From Herbiconiux sp. VKM Ac-1786 (GTDB lineage Bacteria; Actinomycetota; Actinomycetes; Actinomycetales; Microbacteriaceae), in assembly GCF_015350805.1 (NCBI RefSeq), contig NZ_JADKSG010000001.1:1536513-1600512 (forward strand): a stretch of DNA of 64,000 bases. The letters run 5' to 3'. A program made the translations under genes and the position numbers. The notes beneath the pieces are model-generated. The model did not search any database. It had not been told where the DNA came from and saw nothing but the letters and a program-made list of their open reading frames with translations. Below, in pieces: positions 1 to 8,694 of this stretch (the stretch's first letter is position 1; the number at the start of each line of letters is the position of its first letter).

Positions 1-769
1 CGAGCAGGTCGGCGACCGAGTCGAGCACCTCGTCGGGGCGGAACGGGTACTTCGCGATCTCGCTCTCGTCGCTGATGCCCGTCATCACGAGGATGGTGTG
101 CAGGCCGGCCTCGATGCCGGCGACCACGTCGGTGTCCATGCGGTCGCCGATCATGCCCGTGTTCTCGGAGTGCGCGCCGATGCGGTTCATGGCCGAGCGG
201 AACATCATCGGGTTCGGCTTGCCCACGATGTAGGGCTCCTTGCCGGTGGCCTTGGTGATCAGGGCGGCGATCGCACCCGTCGCCGGCAGCGGGCCCTCGG
301 TGCTCGGGCCGGTGGCGTCGGGGTTCGTGACGATGAAGCGCGAGCCGTTGCCGATCAGGCGGATGGCCTTGGTGATCGCCTCGAAGGAGTAGTTGCGGGT
401 CTCGCCGACCACCACGTAGTCGGGGGCGGTCTCGGTCATGATGAAGCCGGCCTCGTGCAGGGCGGTGGTGATGCCGGCCTCGCCGATGACGAAGGCGCTG
501 CCGCCCGGCATCTGGTCGGCGAGGAAGGTGGCGGTCGCCAGGGCGCTCGTCCAGATGAACTCCTCGGGCACCTCGAGGCCGCTCGAACGCAGGCGGGCGC
601 TCAGGTCGCGGGGCGTGAAGATGGAGTTGTTCGTGAGCACCAGGTAGGGCTTGCCCTGGTCGCGCCACTGCTGCAGCAGCTCGGCGGCCCCCGGGATGGG
701 ATGGTTTTCGTGCACGAGCACGCCGTCCATGTCGGTGAGCCAGCATTCGATCTCGTCGCGGCGGGGCAT
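1..769 (-). CDS. HAD-IIA family hydrolase (NagD-like), 3' end outside window
   Basis: Haloacid dehalogenase superfamily phosphatase, class IIA, likely acting on small phosphorylated metabolites in the cytoplasm. The four HAD motifs are visible: LTDMDGVL with nucleophile D13 and acid/base D15, the VLTNNS threonine loop, a KPNP lysine region, and GDRMDTD for magnesium. The reading frame enters from the left edge, so at least 256 codons are present and the C-terminus is missing. The ATG at 769 follows an AAGGAAGG ribosome site. Substrate cannot be told from sequence; NagD-like UMP or sugar-phosphate phosphatase activity is family inference. Confidence 0.9.
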   Translation of the reverse strand, partial: MPRRDEIECWLTDMDGVLVHENHPIPGAAELLQQWRDQGKPYLVLTNNSIFTPRDLSARLRSSGLEVPEEFIWTSALATATFLADQMPGGSAFVIGEAGITTALHEAGFIMTETAPDYVVVGETRNYSFEAITKAIRLIGNGSRFIVTNPDATGPSTEGPLPATGAIAALITKATGKEPYIVGKPNPMMFRSAMNRIGAHSENTGMIGDRMDTDVVAGIEAGLHTILVMTGISDESEIAKYPFRPDEVLDSVADLL

Positions 770-847
770 GCTCGTCCTTCCTTCGTCGTCACGCCCAGGC
801 TAGCGGCCCCGCCTGAGCATCGGGGCCGGTCGGGCCTACCATGAGCT

Positions 848-1624
848 GTGCCTCGCCTCCCTTCCGCCGTCGCGGTCGCCCTGCTGTCGGTCGCGCTGCT
901 CGGTGGGGTGAGCGGATGCGCGCCCGCCGCTCCCGTCGCCGCCCCGGTCTCCTCCCCGTCGTCCTCCCCCTCCCCGCGGCCCATCGAGCAGGTGGTGCCC
1001 CTCGACCCCGAGGCGCCGCAGCTCGTGCAGGCGGCCCGCGACCTCGTGGCCGGCACGGACGGCTTCGCCCCCGGAGACGCGCGCACCGCCCTGCTCGCGG
1101 CCGCCGATCGGCTCGACGCCGACATCCAGGTCGTTCAGCTGTCGATGGCCGGCGGCCCGGCCGCCTCGCAGGCCACCCCTCCGGTCGACGAGGCGCTGCT
1201 CGCGACCCACACGGCCGAACTGCTCGCGGCGGTCGGCGCGGTGCGCGACGGTGTCGTCACCACTGCCGGCCAGGTCGTGAACGTCGACGCGGCCCAGGCC
1301 GAGCAGCCGCTCCGCGACGCGGTCTTCGCGGCGATCCAACCCGTGCAGACGGCGGCCCCCACCGCCGACACCCCGCGGCTCCTGCTCGAGCTCGTGCAGC
1401 AGGCCCGCGCGGCGCAGACCTCTCAGGCCGCCTACCTCGAGGAGCAGGCGCGCCTCGCGGCCGAGGCGGCTGCCGCTGCCGAATCCTCCGGCTCGTCGGA
1501 CTACACGGGCTCGCTCGATCCCTCCGCGCCCCTCGCCCCGCCAACCCCGCCCGCGTGGTTCTACGACCCTCCGGTCATCCACCTCCCCTGTCCGTTCGGC
1601 ATCTGTCCCGAACCGACGCCCTGA
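848..1624 (+). CDS. Putative secreted lipoprotein, unknown function
   Basis: A 258-residue protein of no recognised family. It opens with a hydrophobic signal segment ending in a lipobox (VSGC, about residue 24), followed by an Ala/Pro/Ser linker, so it is probably a lipid-anchored extracytoplasmic protein. The middle (about 60-210) is Ala/Val/Gln rich and predicted helical, the tail is Pro-rich with a PCPFGICPEP ending that has two cysteines. The GTG start is chosen because it gives the clean signal peptide; a TACCAT box lies 5 bases upstream. It is divergent from the HAD gene and just precedes a small unknown ORF. Confidence 0.65.
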   Translation: MPRLPSAVAVALLSVALLGGVSGCAPAAPVAAPVSSPSSSPSPRPIEQVVPLDPEAPQLVQAARDLVAGTDGFAPGDARTALLAAADRLDADIQVVQLSMAGGPAASQATPPVDEALLATHTAELLAAVGAVRDGVVTTAGQVVNVDAAQAEQPLRDAVFAAIQPVQTAAPTADTPRLLLELVQQARAAQTSQAAYLEEQARLAAEAAAAAESSGSSDYTGSLDPSAPLAPPTPPAWFYDPPVIHLPCPFGICPEPTP

Positions 1625-1651
1625 GGGGAGACCATCTGGCAGGGTGGGGGG

Positions 1652-1945
1652 ATGGATGACCGCCGGGCCGCCGAGGTGTACGACGTCGTGATGGTCGATC
1701 GGGAGGGCGGGCCGCTCAGGCGGGCCGCGCGGTGGGGCGGCACACTCGTGGCCGGGCTGCTCGACGGCGGCACGATGGCGCCGGCCGTGTCCGAGCTGGT
1801 CATCCGGCGTGAGGGCGTCGAGCTCCGACGGATCACCCCGTCGGACGTGGGGGAGCTGAGCAACCTGCACGAGCGCATCCTGCTGGAGCTCGAGACGAGC
1901 TCGCCCGAGGAGTTCGCAGCGTCGTGGGACCTCGCGGGGCGCTGA
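1652..1945 (+). CDS. Small hypothetical protein
   Basis: A 97-residue protein I do not recognise. It is rich in Arg, Glu and Asp in its second half with a short Ala/Gly/Leu stretch near residues 25-40 that is too short and polar for a sure membrane helix. It starts 27 bases after the lipoprotein gene in the same direction, so the two may be cotranscribed. Codon use looks like the surrounding genes. It converges on the aldo/keto reductase gene with a 28-base gap. Confidence 0.45.
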   Translation: MDDRRAAEVYDVVMVDREGGPLRRAARWGGTLVAGLLDGGTMAPAVSELVIRREGVELRRITPSDVGELSNLHERILLELETSSPEEFAASWDLAGR

Positions 1946-1973
1946 CGCGCCGGCGCGCGGCAGACGGGGCCGC

Positions 1974-2864
1974 TCAGGCCTCCGCGATCTCCATGTCGAA
2001 CATCTCGGGCCGCTCCACGTCGGGGTCGGGCCCGCTGCGGCGGCCGGTGTCGAGAGCATCGATCCGGGCCAGCTCCTCCGCACTCAACTCGAAGTCGAAC
2101 ACGTCGAAGTTCGACGCGATCCGGGCGGGGTTCGTCGACTTCGGGATCGCTGATCGCCCCTCCTGCACGTGCCACCGCAGCATCACCTGCGCCGGGCTCT
2201 TCCCGTGGTCGGCAGCGATCGCGGCGATCGTCTCGTCCTCCATCACGCTGACGCGCTTCTCGCCCCAGCCGGGGTAGAAGGTGATGCCGCCGATCGGGGA
2301 CCAGGCCTGCGTCAGGATGCCCAGCCGCGCATCCGCCTCTTGAAGCGCGGGCTGGGCGAAGTACGGGTGCAGCTCGACCTGGTTCACCGCGGGCACCACC
2401 GCGGTCTCGGCGAGCAGCCGCTCGAGGTGCGCCGGCGTGAAGTTGCTGACGCCGATCGAGCGCACGCGCCCGTCGCCGAGCAACGTCTCGAGAGCCTTGT
2501 AGGCCCCGACCGTGCGAGCGAACCGACCCGGCGCGGGCTGGTGCAGGATGAGCAGGTCGAGCGTGTCGAAGCCCAGCTTGCCGGTCGCCTTCTCGAACGC
2601 GTGCAGGGTCTCGTCGTAGCCGAAGTCGCTCACCCAGACCTTCGTCTCGATGAAGACCTCGTCGCGATCGACCTCTGAACGACGGATGCCCTCGCCCACC
2701 TCGCGCTCGTTGCGGTACGCCGCCGCGGTGTCGATGTGCCGGTACCCGGTGCGCAGCGCGGTCTCGACGGCCGCGGCGGTCTCCTCGGGGGCGCTCTGGT
2801 AGACGCCGAGCCCGATCGCGGGGATCTCGACGCCGTTGTTCAGGGTGAAGTTCGGAATGCTCAT
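1974..2864 (-). CDS. Aldo/keto reductase (AKR5-like)
   Basis: NAD(P)H-dependent oxidoreductase with a TIM-barrel fold, 296 residues, full length for the family. The catalytic tetrad is intact: D45 and Y50 in HIDTAAAYRNE, K75 in ETKVW, H108 in LLILHQP. The IGVSNF strand and the C-terminal IPKSTNPARI cofactor loop are present. It resembles 2,5-diketo-gluconate reductase type enzymes, but the real carbonyl substrate is unknown. A TAGCGT box ends 7 bases before the ATG, which suggests a leaderless transcript. It is divergent from the NAD operon with no obvious shared role. Confidence 0.93.
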   Translation of the reverse strand: MSIPNFTLNNGVEIPAIGLGVYQSAPEETAAAVETALRTGYRHIDTAAAYRNEREVGEGIRRSEVDRDEVFIETKVWVSDFGYDETLHAFEKATGKLGFDTLDLLILHQPAPGRFARTVGAYKALETLLGDGRVRSIGVSNFTPAHLERLLAETAVVPAVNQVELHPYFAQPALQEADARLGILTQAWSPIGGITFYPGWGEKRVSVMEDETIAAIAADHGKSPAQVMLRWHVQEGRSAIPKSTNPARIASNFDVFDFELSAEELARIDALDTGRRSGPDPDVERPEMFDMEIAEA

Positions 2865-2955
2865 GCCGCCGACGCTACGCCGCCCCCGCCCGCCGAGGGA
2901 GGCCCTGCGACCACCCCTCAGACGCCCCGGCGAGACCCCGGTTTGGGTTGCGGTG

Positions 2956-2989
2956 ACCTTAAGGGTTATAGTCGGGGCTACCTTTAGGG
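2956..2989. promoter_or_regulatory. nad operon promoter flanked by paired NrtR-like operators
   Basis: Two nearly identical, internally palindromic decamers, ACCTTAAGGG (2956-2965) and ACCTTTAGGG (2980-2989), sit 24 bases apart on either side of a TATAGT -10 box (2967-2972). This is the expected position for a repressor of the downstream operon. The Nudix-type regulator encoded next is the natural candidate; that link is inference. A clear -35 box is not seen. Confidence 0.5.
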
Positions 2990-3022
2990 CGGCCGGTGGT
3001 GGTCGCAGGGCGGAGAGTCGAG

Positions 3023-3745
3023 ATGGGCGAGCAACCGGGAGCCATCGCGCTGGCCGTGTCGACCGTGATCTTCGCGCTCAGGCCCGACCGGCCCGACGCG
3101 CCCCCGGGGCTGTGGCTGCCGCTGGTGCGGCGCATCCGCCTACCGTACGAGGGCGACTGGGCCCTGCCCGGCGGCCCGCTGACGATCGACGAGGACCTCG
3201 AGGACGCCGCGGCCCGCACCCTCGGCGACACCACCGCGCTCGAGCCCGGCTACCTCGAGCAGCTCTACGCCTTCGGCACCCTCGACCGCTCGCCCGAGGG
3301 CGCCGAGGACCGCGTGGTCTCGATCGTCTACTGGGCCCTGGTGAGCTCCGACGAGGTGGCGACGAGCGTCGGCGCCAACCCCGAGAACGTCAGCTGGTTC
3401 TCGGTCGACGACCTGCCCGACCTGGCCTTCGACCACGACGTGATCATTGAGTACGCGCTCTGGCGCCTGCGCAACAAGGTCGAGTACAGCCGCATCGCCC
3501 ACGCCTTCCTCGGCGACACCTTCACCCTCGCCGAGCTGCGCGAGGTGCACGAGGCGGTGCTCGGGCGCTCGCTCGACCCGGCGAACTTCCGCCGCCAGAT
3601 CGAGTCGTCGAACTCCGTCGTGCCCACCGGCAAGCGCGTGCTCGGCACGAGCTACCGGCCGCCGCGCCTCTACCGCTACAACACCTCGATCGCGCCCGTC
3701 GACCGCGGGCCGCTCGACCGCCTCCCGAGAAAGCCGCGACCATGA
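3023..3745 (+). CDS. nrtR: Nudix-type transcriptional repressor of NAD synthesis (NrtR/NdnR family)
   Basis: Regulator with an N-terminal Nudix-like ligand domain (about residues 8-140) and a C-terminal winged helix ending in a basic RPPRLYRYN tail, typical of NrtR. The Nudix box is degenerate (PGGPLTIDEDLEDAAARTL lacks the full catalytic REXXEE), as expected for a sensor of ADP-ribose-type NAD metabolites and not an enzyme. I place the start at the ATG at 3023 because GGAG lies about 8 bases before it; a GTG at 2996 is possible. Its stop overlaps the nadA start by 4 bases. In Corynebacterium the homolog NdnR heads the same operon and represses it. Confidence 0.85.
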   Translation: MGEQPGAIALAVSTVIFALRPDRPDAPPGLWLPLVRRIRLPYEGDWALPGGPLTIDEDLEDAAARTLGDTTALEPGYLEQLYAFGTLDRSPEGAEDRVVSIVYWALVSSDEVATSVGANPENVSWFSVDDLPDLAFDHDVIIEYALWRLRNKVEYSRIAHAFLGDTFTLAELREVHEAVLGRSLDPANFRRQIESSNSVVPTGKRVLGTSYRPPRLYRYNTSIAPVDRGPLDRLPRKPRP

Positions 3746-5040
3746 CCGCACGCCTCCTGTCCGTCGACGAAGAGATCCAGCTGATCGCAGCGAACACGGC
3801 CGCTGCGCCGGGCTCGACCGGGAGCACGTGCGCCCCCGAGCTCGCCGAGGGCCCCTGGGTCTTCGACCTGCAAACGCCCTCCTACGGCCCCGGCGCCTCG
3901 ATGGCCGACCCGCTCCCCGCCGAGGCGCGCCGGCAGGGTGTGCTCCCGGAGGAGTACACGACGGCCTCGAAGAGCGAGCTCGACACGCGCATCCGTCGTG
4001 CCAAGGAGACGCTCGGCGACAGCGTCGTGGTGCTCGGCCACTTCTACCAGCGCGACGAGGTGGTGCAGTACGCCGACTTCGTGGGCGACTCGTTCCAGCT
4101 GGCGAACGCTGCGAAGACTAGGCCGGATGCCCGCGCCATCGTCTTCTGCGGCGTGCACTTCATGGCCGAGACCGCCGACATCCTGGCGCAGCCGTCGCAG
4201 GCGGTGATCCTGCCGAACCTCGCCGCGGGCTGCTCGATGGCCGACATGGCCGACATCGACTCGGTCGAGGAGGCCTGGGAGCAGCTGACGTCCGTGTACG
4301 GATCCGAGCCCGACGCCGAGGGGCGGGTGCCGGTCATCCCGGTCACCTACATGAACTCCTCCGCCGAGCTGAAGGGCTTCTGCGGCCGGAACGGCGGCAT
4401 CGTCTGCACCTCGTCGAACGCGGCGACGGTGCTCGAGTGGGCCTTCGAGCGCGGGCAGCGCGTGCTGTTCTTCCCCGACCAGCACCTCGGGCGCAACACC
4501 GCCAAGGCGATGGGCGTGCCCGTCGAGCGGATGCCGCTGTGGAACCCGCGGAAGACCCTCGGCGGCTCGACCGCGTCCGAGCTGACGGACGCACGGGTCA
4601 TCCTCTGGAACGGGTTCTGCTCGGTGCACAAGCGCTTCACGGTCGCGCAGATCGAGCGGGCCCGGGCCGCACACCCCGACGTTCGGGTGATCGTGCACCC
4701 CGAGTGCCCGATGCCGGTGGTCGACGCGGCCGACGGCGCCGGCTCGACCGACTACATCGTCAAGGCCATCGCCGCCGCCCCCGCCGGCTCGACCTTCGCG
4801 ATCGGCACCGAGATCAACCTCGTGCAGCGCCTCGCGAACGAGTACCCGCAGCACACGATCTTCTGCCTCGACGACGTGATCTGCCCGTGCTCGACGATGT
4901 ACCGCATCCACCCGGGCTACCTCGCCTGGGTGCTCGAGTCGCTCGTCGACGGGGTGGTGCTGAACCAGATCTCGGTGCCGGCGTCGGTGGCCGAGCCGGC
5001 GCGGGTCGCCCTCGAGCGGATGCTCGCGGCCCGGCCATGA
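3742..5040 (+). CDS. nadA: Quinolinate synthase
   Basis: Condenses iminoaspartate (from NadB) with dihydroxyacetone phosphate to give quinolinate, the second step of de novo NAD synthesis, using an oxygen-sensitive [4Fe-4S] cluster. It has 432 residues with the N-terminal extension usual in actinobacteria. Cluster ligands appear to be C136 (FCGVHFMAETADIL), C222 (GGIVCTSSNA) and C381 or C383 (CPCSTMYRIHP); the DQHLGRN, HPECP and TEINLV substrate motifs are present. It overlaps nrtR and nadB by 4 bases at each end, so translation is probably coupled. Confidence 0.97.
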   Translation: MTARLLSVDEEIQLIAANTAAAPGSTGSTCAPELAEGPWVFDLQTPSYGPGASMADPLPAEARRQGVLPEEYTTASKSELDTRIRRAKETLGDSVVVLGHFYQRDEVVQYADFVGDSFQLANAAKTRPDARAIVFCGVHFMAETADILAQPSQAVILPNLAAGCSMADMADIDSVEEAWEQLTSVYGSEPDAEGRVPVIPVTYMNSSAELKGFCGRNGGIVCTSSNAATVLEWAFERGQRVLFFPDQHLGRNTAKAMGVPVERMPLWNPRKTLGGSTASELTDARVILWNGFCSVHKRFTVAQIERARAAHPDVRVIVHPECPMPVVDAADGAGSTDYIVKAIAAAPAGSTFAIGTEINLVQRLANEYPQHTIFCLDDVICPCSTMYRIHPGYLAWVLESLVDGVVLNQISVPASVAEPARVALERMLAARP

Positions 5041-6650
5041 CGACGGCCTCCCCTTCGGCGCAGCGCTCCCGGCGGCCGCGGGTGATCGTGGTGGGCAGCG
5101 GCATCGCCGGCCTGGTCGCCGCACTCGGGCTCGTGGACGAGGCCGACGTCGTCGTCGTCACGAAGGCCGCCGTCGACGACGGCAGCACGCGGTACGCCCA
5201 GGGCGGCATCGCGGCGGCCGTGATGCCGGGCGACTCCGTCGCCGCGCACGTCGCCGACACGCTCGCGGCCGGCGCGGGGCTCGGCGACCCCGAGGCCGTG
5301 CGGGTGCTCTGCTCGGAGGGGCCGGCGCGCATCCGGGAGCTCATCGAGCGGGGTGTCGCCTTCGACCGCGCCGAGGGCGACCCGGGCGGCGGTTTCGACG
5401 CGGGGCTCGAGGGGGCGCACTCGCGGCGGCGCATCCTGCACGCGGGCGGCGACGCGACGGGGCTGGCGGTAGAGACGGCGCTGGTGCGGGCGGTACGGGC
5501 TTCCGCGGTGCGGGTGCTCGAGCACACCATGCTCGTCGATCTGCTGACCGACGGTGCTCCGGGCGCGGGCGCGGGCGCGGGCTCGGGCGCCGACGGGCGG
5601 GGCCGGGTGGTCGGCGTGCGGGTGCTGCGCGCGGGACGGATCGAGGACCTCACGGCCGACGCCGTCGTGCTCGCCACCGGCGGCGCCGGCCAGCTGTACC
5701 CGTTCACCACGAACCCCTCCGTCGCGACTGGCGACGGGGCGGCCGCCGCGCTGCGGGCCGGGGCGCGCCTCGCCGATCTGGAGTTCGTGCAGTTCCACCC
5801 GACGGCGCTCGCCGTGCCGGGTTCCCCGCTGGTATCCGAGGCCGTGCGCGGCGACGGGGCGGTGCTGAGGAACTCGGCCGGGACGCGATTCATGGTCGAC
5901 GTGCATCCGCTCGCCGAGCTCGCCCCGCGGGACGTCGTCGCGCGGGCCATCGCCACCGAGATGCTCGCGACCGGCGCCCCGGTGCTGCTCGACGCCACCG
6001 CGGTCGACGACCTCGAGGCCCGGTTCCCGACGGTCACGGCGGCCTGCCGGGCGGCCGGGTACGACTGGGCGCGGGAACCCGTGCCGGTCGCGCCCGCCGC
6101 CCACTACTGGATGGGCGGCGTCGCCACCGACCTCGACGGCCGCACCTCGGTGCCCGGCCTCGTGGCCGTCGGCGAGGTCGCCTGCACCGGGGTGCACGGG
6201 GCCAACCGCCTGGCCTCGAACTCCCTGCTCGAGGGTCTCGTCTTCGCCCACCGGGCGGCTGCCGCCCTCTGCGCCGAGTTGCATTCCCCGAGCGGCATGA
6301 TCGCCCCGAGCCAGCCGTCGGCATCGGATGCGCGGCCCACCGCACCCTCCCACGAACCCACCCGGGCCGAGCTCCAGGCCCTGATGTGGCAGCACGCCGG
6401 TCTCCTCCGAACGGCGCACGGCCTGCTCGAGGCGCAGCGCACGCTCGACTCGTGGAGCGTCGACACGTCCCGCAGCACCGACGTCGAGCGGCTCGAGACC
6501 GCCAATCTGCTGCAGCTCGCGCGGGCGCTGGTGAGCGCCGCACTCGCACGCGAGGAGTCGCGCGGGGCGCACGCACGAGCCGACTTCCCGCTGCCCTCGC
6601 CCGACTTCGCGACCCGACCCCGCCGAACCAGAGAAGAGGTCAGCGTCTGA
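5037..6650 (+). CDS. nadB: L-aspartate oxidase
   Basis: FAD flavoprotein that oxidises L-aspartate to iminoaspartate for NadA. It has 537 residues. The FAD dinucleotide-binding motif VVGSGIAGLVAA is at the N-terminus, followed by RYAQGGIAAA, HAGGDATG, ATGGAGQLYPFTTNP, FVQFHPTAL and the C-terminal HGANRLASNSLLEG stretch, in family order. A Gly/Ala-rich linker around residue 180 is a local low-complexity insert. The ATG at 5037 overlaps the nadA stop, and the gene ends one base into nadC. Corynebacterium glutamicum lacks nadB in its homologous operon, so this operon is the fuller version. Confidence 0.96.
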   Translation: MTTASPSAQRSRRPRVIVVGSGIAGLVAALGLVDEADVVVVTKAAVDDGSTRYAQGGIAAAVMPGDSVAAHVADTLAAGAGLGDPEAVRVLCSEGPARIRELIERGVAFDRAEGDPGGGFDAGLEGAHSRRRILHAGGDATGLAVETALVRAVRASAVRVLEHTMLVDLLTDGAPGAGAGAGSGADGRGRVVGVRVLRAGRIEDLTADAVVLATGGAGQLYPFTTNPSVATGDGAAAALRAGARLADLEFVQFHPTALAVPGSPLVSEAVRGDGAVLRNSAGTRFMVDVHPLAELAPRDVVARAIATEMLATGAPVLLDATAVDDLEARFPTVTAACRAAGYDWAREPVPVAPAAHYWMGGVATDLDGRTSVPGLVAVGEVACTGVHGANRLASNSLLEGLVFAHRAAAALCAELHSPSGMIAPSQPSASDARPTAPSHEPTRAELQALMWQHAGLLRTAHGLLEAQRTLDSWSVDTSRSTDVERLETANLLQLARALVSAALAREESRGAHARADFPLPSPDFATRPRRTREEVSV

Positions 6651-7537
6651 TGCTCACCACCCACATCATCGACGACGTCGTCGCCAGGGCTCTCGCCGAG
6701 GACGCGCCCTGGGGCGACCTGACCTCCGAGCTGCTCATTCCCGAAGAGGCATGGGCGTCGGCGCGCCTCGAGGCCCGGGAGCCCGGGGTGTTCAGCGGGG
6801 GCGCCGTGTGGGAGGCGACGATGCGACGGGTCGACCCGCGCATCCGCTCGGCTCTGCTCGTCGACGACGGGGAGCGCTTCGAGGCGGGCGCCGTGCTGGC
6901 GACGGTCGAGGGGCCGGCCCGCGGCATCCTGCGGGCCGAGCGGGTCGCGCTCAATCTCGTGCAGCGGATGAGCGCCATCGCGACCGAGACCGCCCGCTAC
7001 GTCGCCGCGGTCGCGGGCACCGGTGCGCGCATCGTCGACACGCGCAAGACCACGCCAGGCCTGCGGGCCCTGGAGCGCGCGGCGGTACGGGCGGGCGGTG
7101 GGCACAACCACCGCTTCTCGCTGTCGGACGCCGTGCTCGCCAAGGACAACCACCTTGCCGTGCTCGCGCAGCAGCACGGGGGCGACGTGACCGAGGCCAT
7201 CCGCGCGGTGCGGGCGCAGCTCTCGCACACCACCCACCTCGAGGTCGAGGTCGACCGCCTCGACCAGATCGAGCCGGTGCTCGCGGGCGGCGTCGACACG
7301 ATCCTGCTCGACAACTTCACCCTCGACGAGCTGCGCGCGGGCGTCGCTCTCGTCGCCGGCCGCGCCCTCGTCGACGCGAGCGGCGGCGTGACCCTCGACA
7401 GCGTCGGCGCGATCGCCCGCACCGGCGTCGACCTCATCTCGGTCGGCGCGCTCACGCACTCGGTGCGCGCCCTCGACCTCGGTCTCGACATCGGGCTCCC
7501 GGAGGCGCGTCCGGCCGCCCCGCCGGCGCGACCGTGA
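6650..7537 (+). CDS. nadC: Nicotinate-nucleotide pyrophosphorylase (carboxylating)
   Basis: Quinolinate phosphoribosyltransferase, which converts quinolinate plus PRPP to nicotinate mononucleotide. 295 residues, normal length. Seen motifs: EDAPWGDLTSE at the N-terminus, ERVALNLVQRMSAIAT, the TRKTTPGLR substrate loop, GGGHNHR, AKDNH, EVEVDRLDQ, ILLDNF and the SGGV phosphate loop. The ATG shares its A with the nadB stop codon and the 3' end overlaps nadS by 4 bases, so the whole operon is translationally coupled. Confidence 0.97.
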   Translation: MLTTHIIDDVVARALAEDAPWGDLTSELLIPEEAWASARLEAREPGVFSGGAVWEATMRRVDPRIRSALLVDDGERFEAGAVLATVEGPARGILRAERVALNLVQRMSAIATETARYVAAVAGTGARIVDTRKTTPGLRALERAAVRAGGGHNHRFSLSDAVLAKDNHLAVLAQQHGGDVTEAIRAVRAQLSHTTHLEVEVDRLDQIEPVLAGGVDTILLDNFTLDELRAGVALVAGRALVDASGGVTLDSVGAIARTGVDLISVGALTHSVRALDLGLDIGLPEARPAAPPARP

Positions 7538-8673
7538 TCCACCTCGACGCGGCCGCCACCACGCCCGTGCGGCGTGAGGTGCTCGAGGCGATGTGGCCGT
7601 TCCTCACCGGGGAGTTCGGCAACCCGTCGAGCCACCACGCGCTCGGCGACGCCGCCTCCCGCGCGTTGGCGGGGGCGCGGCGCACGGTGGCCGAGTGGCT
7701 GGGCTGCCGTCCGGCGGAGCTCGTCTTCACCTCGGGCGGCACCGAGGGCGCCAACCTCGCGGTGAAGGGGCTGGCGCTCGGCAGCCCGCGGGGGCGGCAC
7801 GTCGTGCTGAGCGCGGTCGAGCATCCGGCGGTCGTCGAGTCGGTCGACCACCTGCGGAGGCTGCACGGCTTCGACGTCACCGTCGTGCCCGTCGACGGCA
7901 CGGGCCTCGTCGACCCGTCCGCGTTCGCCGATGCCCTGCGCGACGACACCACGCTCGCCAGCGTGATGCTCGCGAACAACGAGATCGGCACGGTGCAGCC
8001 CGTGACCGAGCTCGCGGCGATCGCCCACGCCCGGGGCGTGCCGGTGCACACGGATGCCGTGCAGGCCGCCGGCTGGCTCGACCTGCGCCTCGACACGCTC
8101 GGCGTCGACGCGGTGAGCATCTCGGGTCACAAGCTCGGCGCGCCCAAGGGCATCGGCGCGGTGGCGGTGCGCGGCCGCCATCCGCTCGAGCCGGTGCTGC
8201 ACGGCGGCGGCCAGGAGCGGGGCCGCCGCTCCGGCACCGAGAACGTGGCCTTCGCGGTGGGCCTCGCCCGCGCGGTCGAGCTCGCGGAGCCGGGCCGGGC
8301 CGCCGCCGTCACGCGCACGACCGCCCTGCGCGACGGCTTCGTCGCTGAGGTGCTGCGCCGGGTCGACGGGGCCGTGCCGACCGGGCATCCGGATGCCCGC
8401 CTGCCCTCGATCGCCTCGTTCTGCTTCCCGGGCACGAGCGGCGAGGCGGTGCTGCTCGGCCTCGAGGAGCGCGGGGTGATCGTCTCGAGCGGATCGGCCT
8501 GCGCCGCCGGCAGCGACGAGCCCTCGCCGGTGCTGCTCGCGATCGGACTCGACCCCGCCGTCGCCCGGACCGCCGTGCGCTTCACCTTCACCGCGGCGAC
8601 GACGGCCGACGATCTCGCGGCCGCCGCGGCCTCGCTCGAGGCGACGATCGCATCGCTGGCGACCCTGCGCTGA
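7534..8673 (+). CDS. nadS: Cysteine desulfurase supporting NadA cluster assembly
   Basis: PLP-dependent class V aminotransferase-fold enzyme of the NifS/IscS group, 379 residues. The PLP lysine is K200 in SISGHKLGAPKG and the sulfur-carrying cysteine is C323 in SSGSACAAGS; HLDAAATTPVR and TSGGTEGAN motifs are intact. It starts with GTG overlapping the nadC stop. Its place as last gene of the nad operon matches nadS, which in Corynebacterium is needed for the iron-sulfur cluster of quinolinate synthase. A dedicated role in NadA maturation is therefore well supported by context. Confidence 0.93.
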   Translation: MIHLDAAATTPVRREVLEAMWPFLTGEFGNPSSHHALGDAASRALAGARRTVAEWLGCRPAELVFTSGGTEGANLAVKGLALGSPRGRHVVLSAVEHPAVVESVDHLRRLHGFDVTVVPVDGTGLVDPSAFADALRDDTTLASVMLANNEIGTVQPVTELAAIAHARGVPVHTDAVQAAGWLDLRLDTLGVDAVSISGHKLGAPKGIGAVAVRGRHPLEPVLHGGGQERGRRSGTENVAFAVGLARAVELAEPGRAAAVTRTTALRDGFVAEVLRRVDGAVPTGHPDARLPSIASFCFPGTSGEAVLLGLEERGVIVSSGSACAAGSDEPSPVLLAIGLDPAVARTAVRFTFTAATTADDLAAAAASLEATIASLATLR

Positions 8674-8694
8674 CCGGGCCCCGTGCTCGCCCGC

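Noticed and set aside
1974-2864. Aldo/keto reductase as part of NAD metabolism
   Set aside because: It is divergent from the NAD operon, outside the paired operator sites, and the family is generic.
3023-3745. Active Nudix hydrolase
   Set aside because: The catalytic Nudix box is incomplete and a C-terminal winged helix plus operon context point to a regulator.
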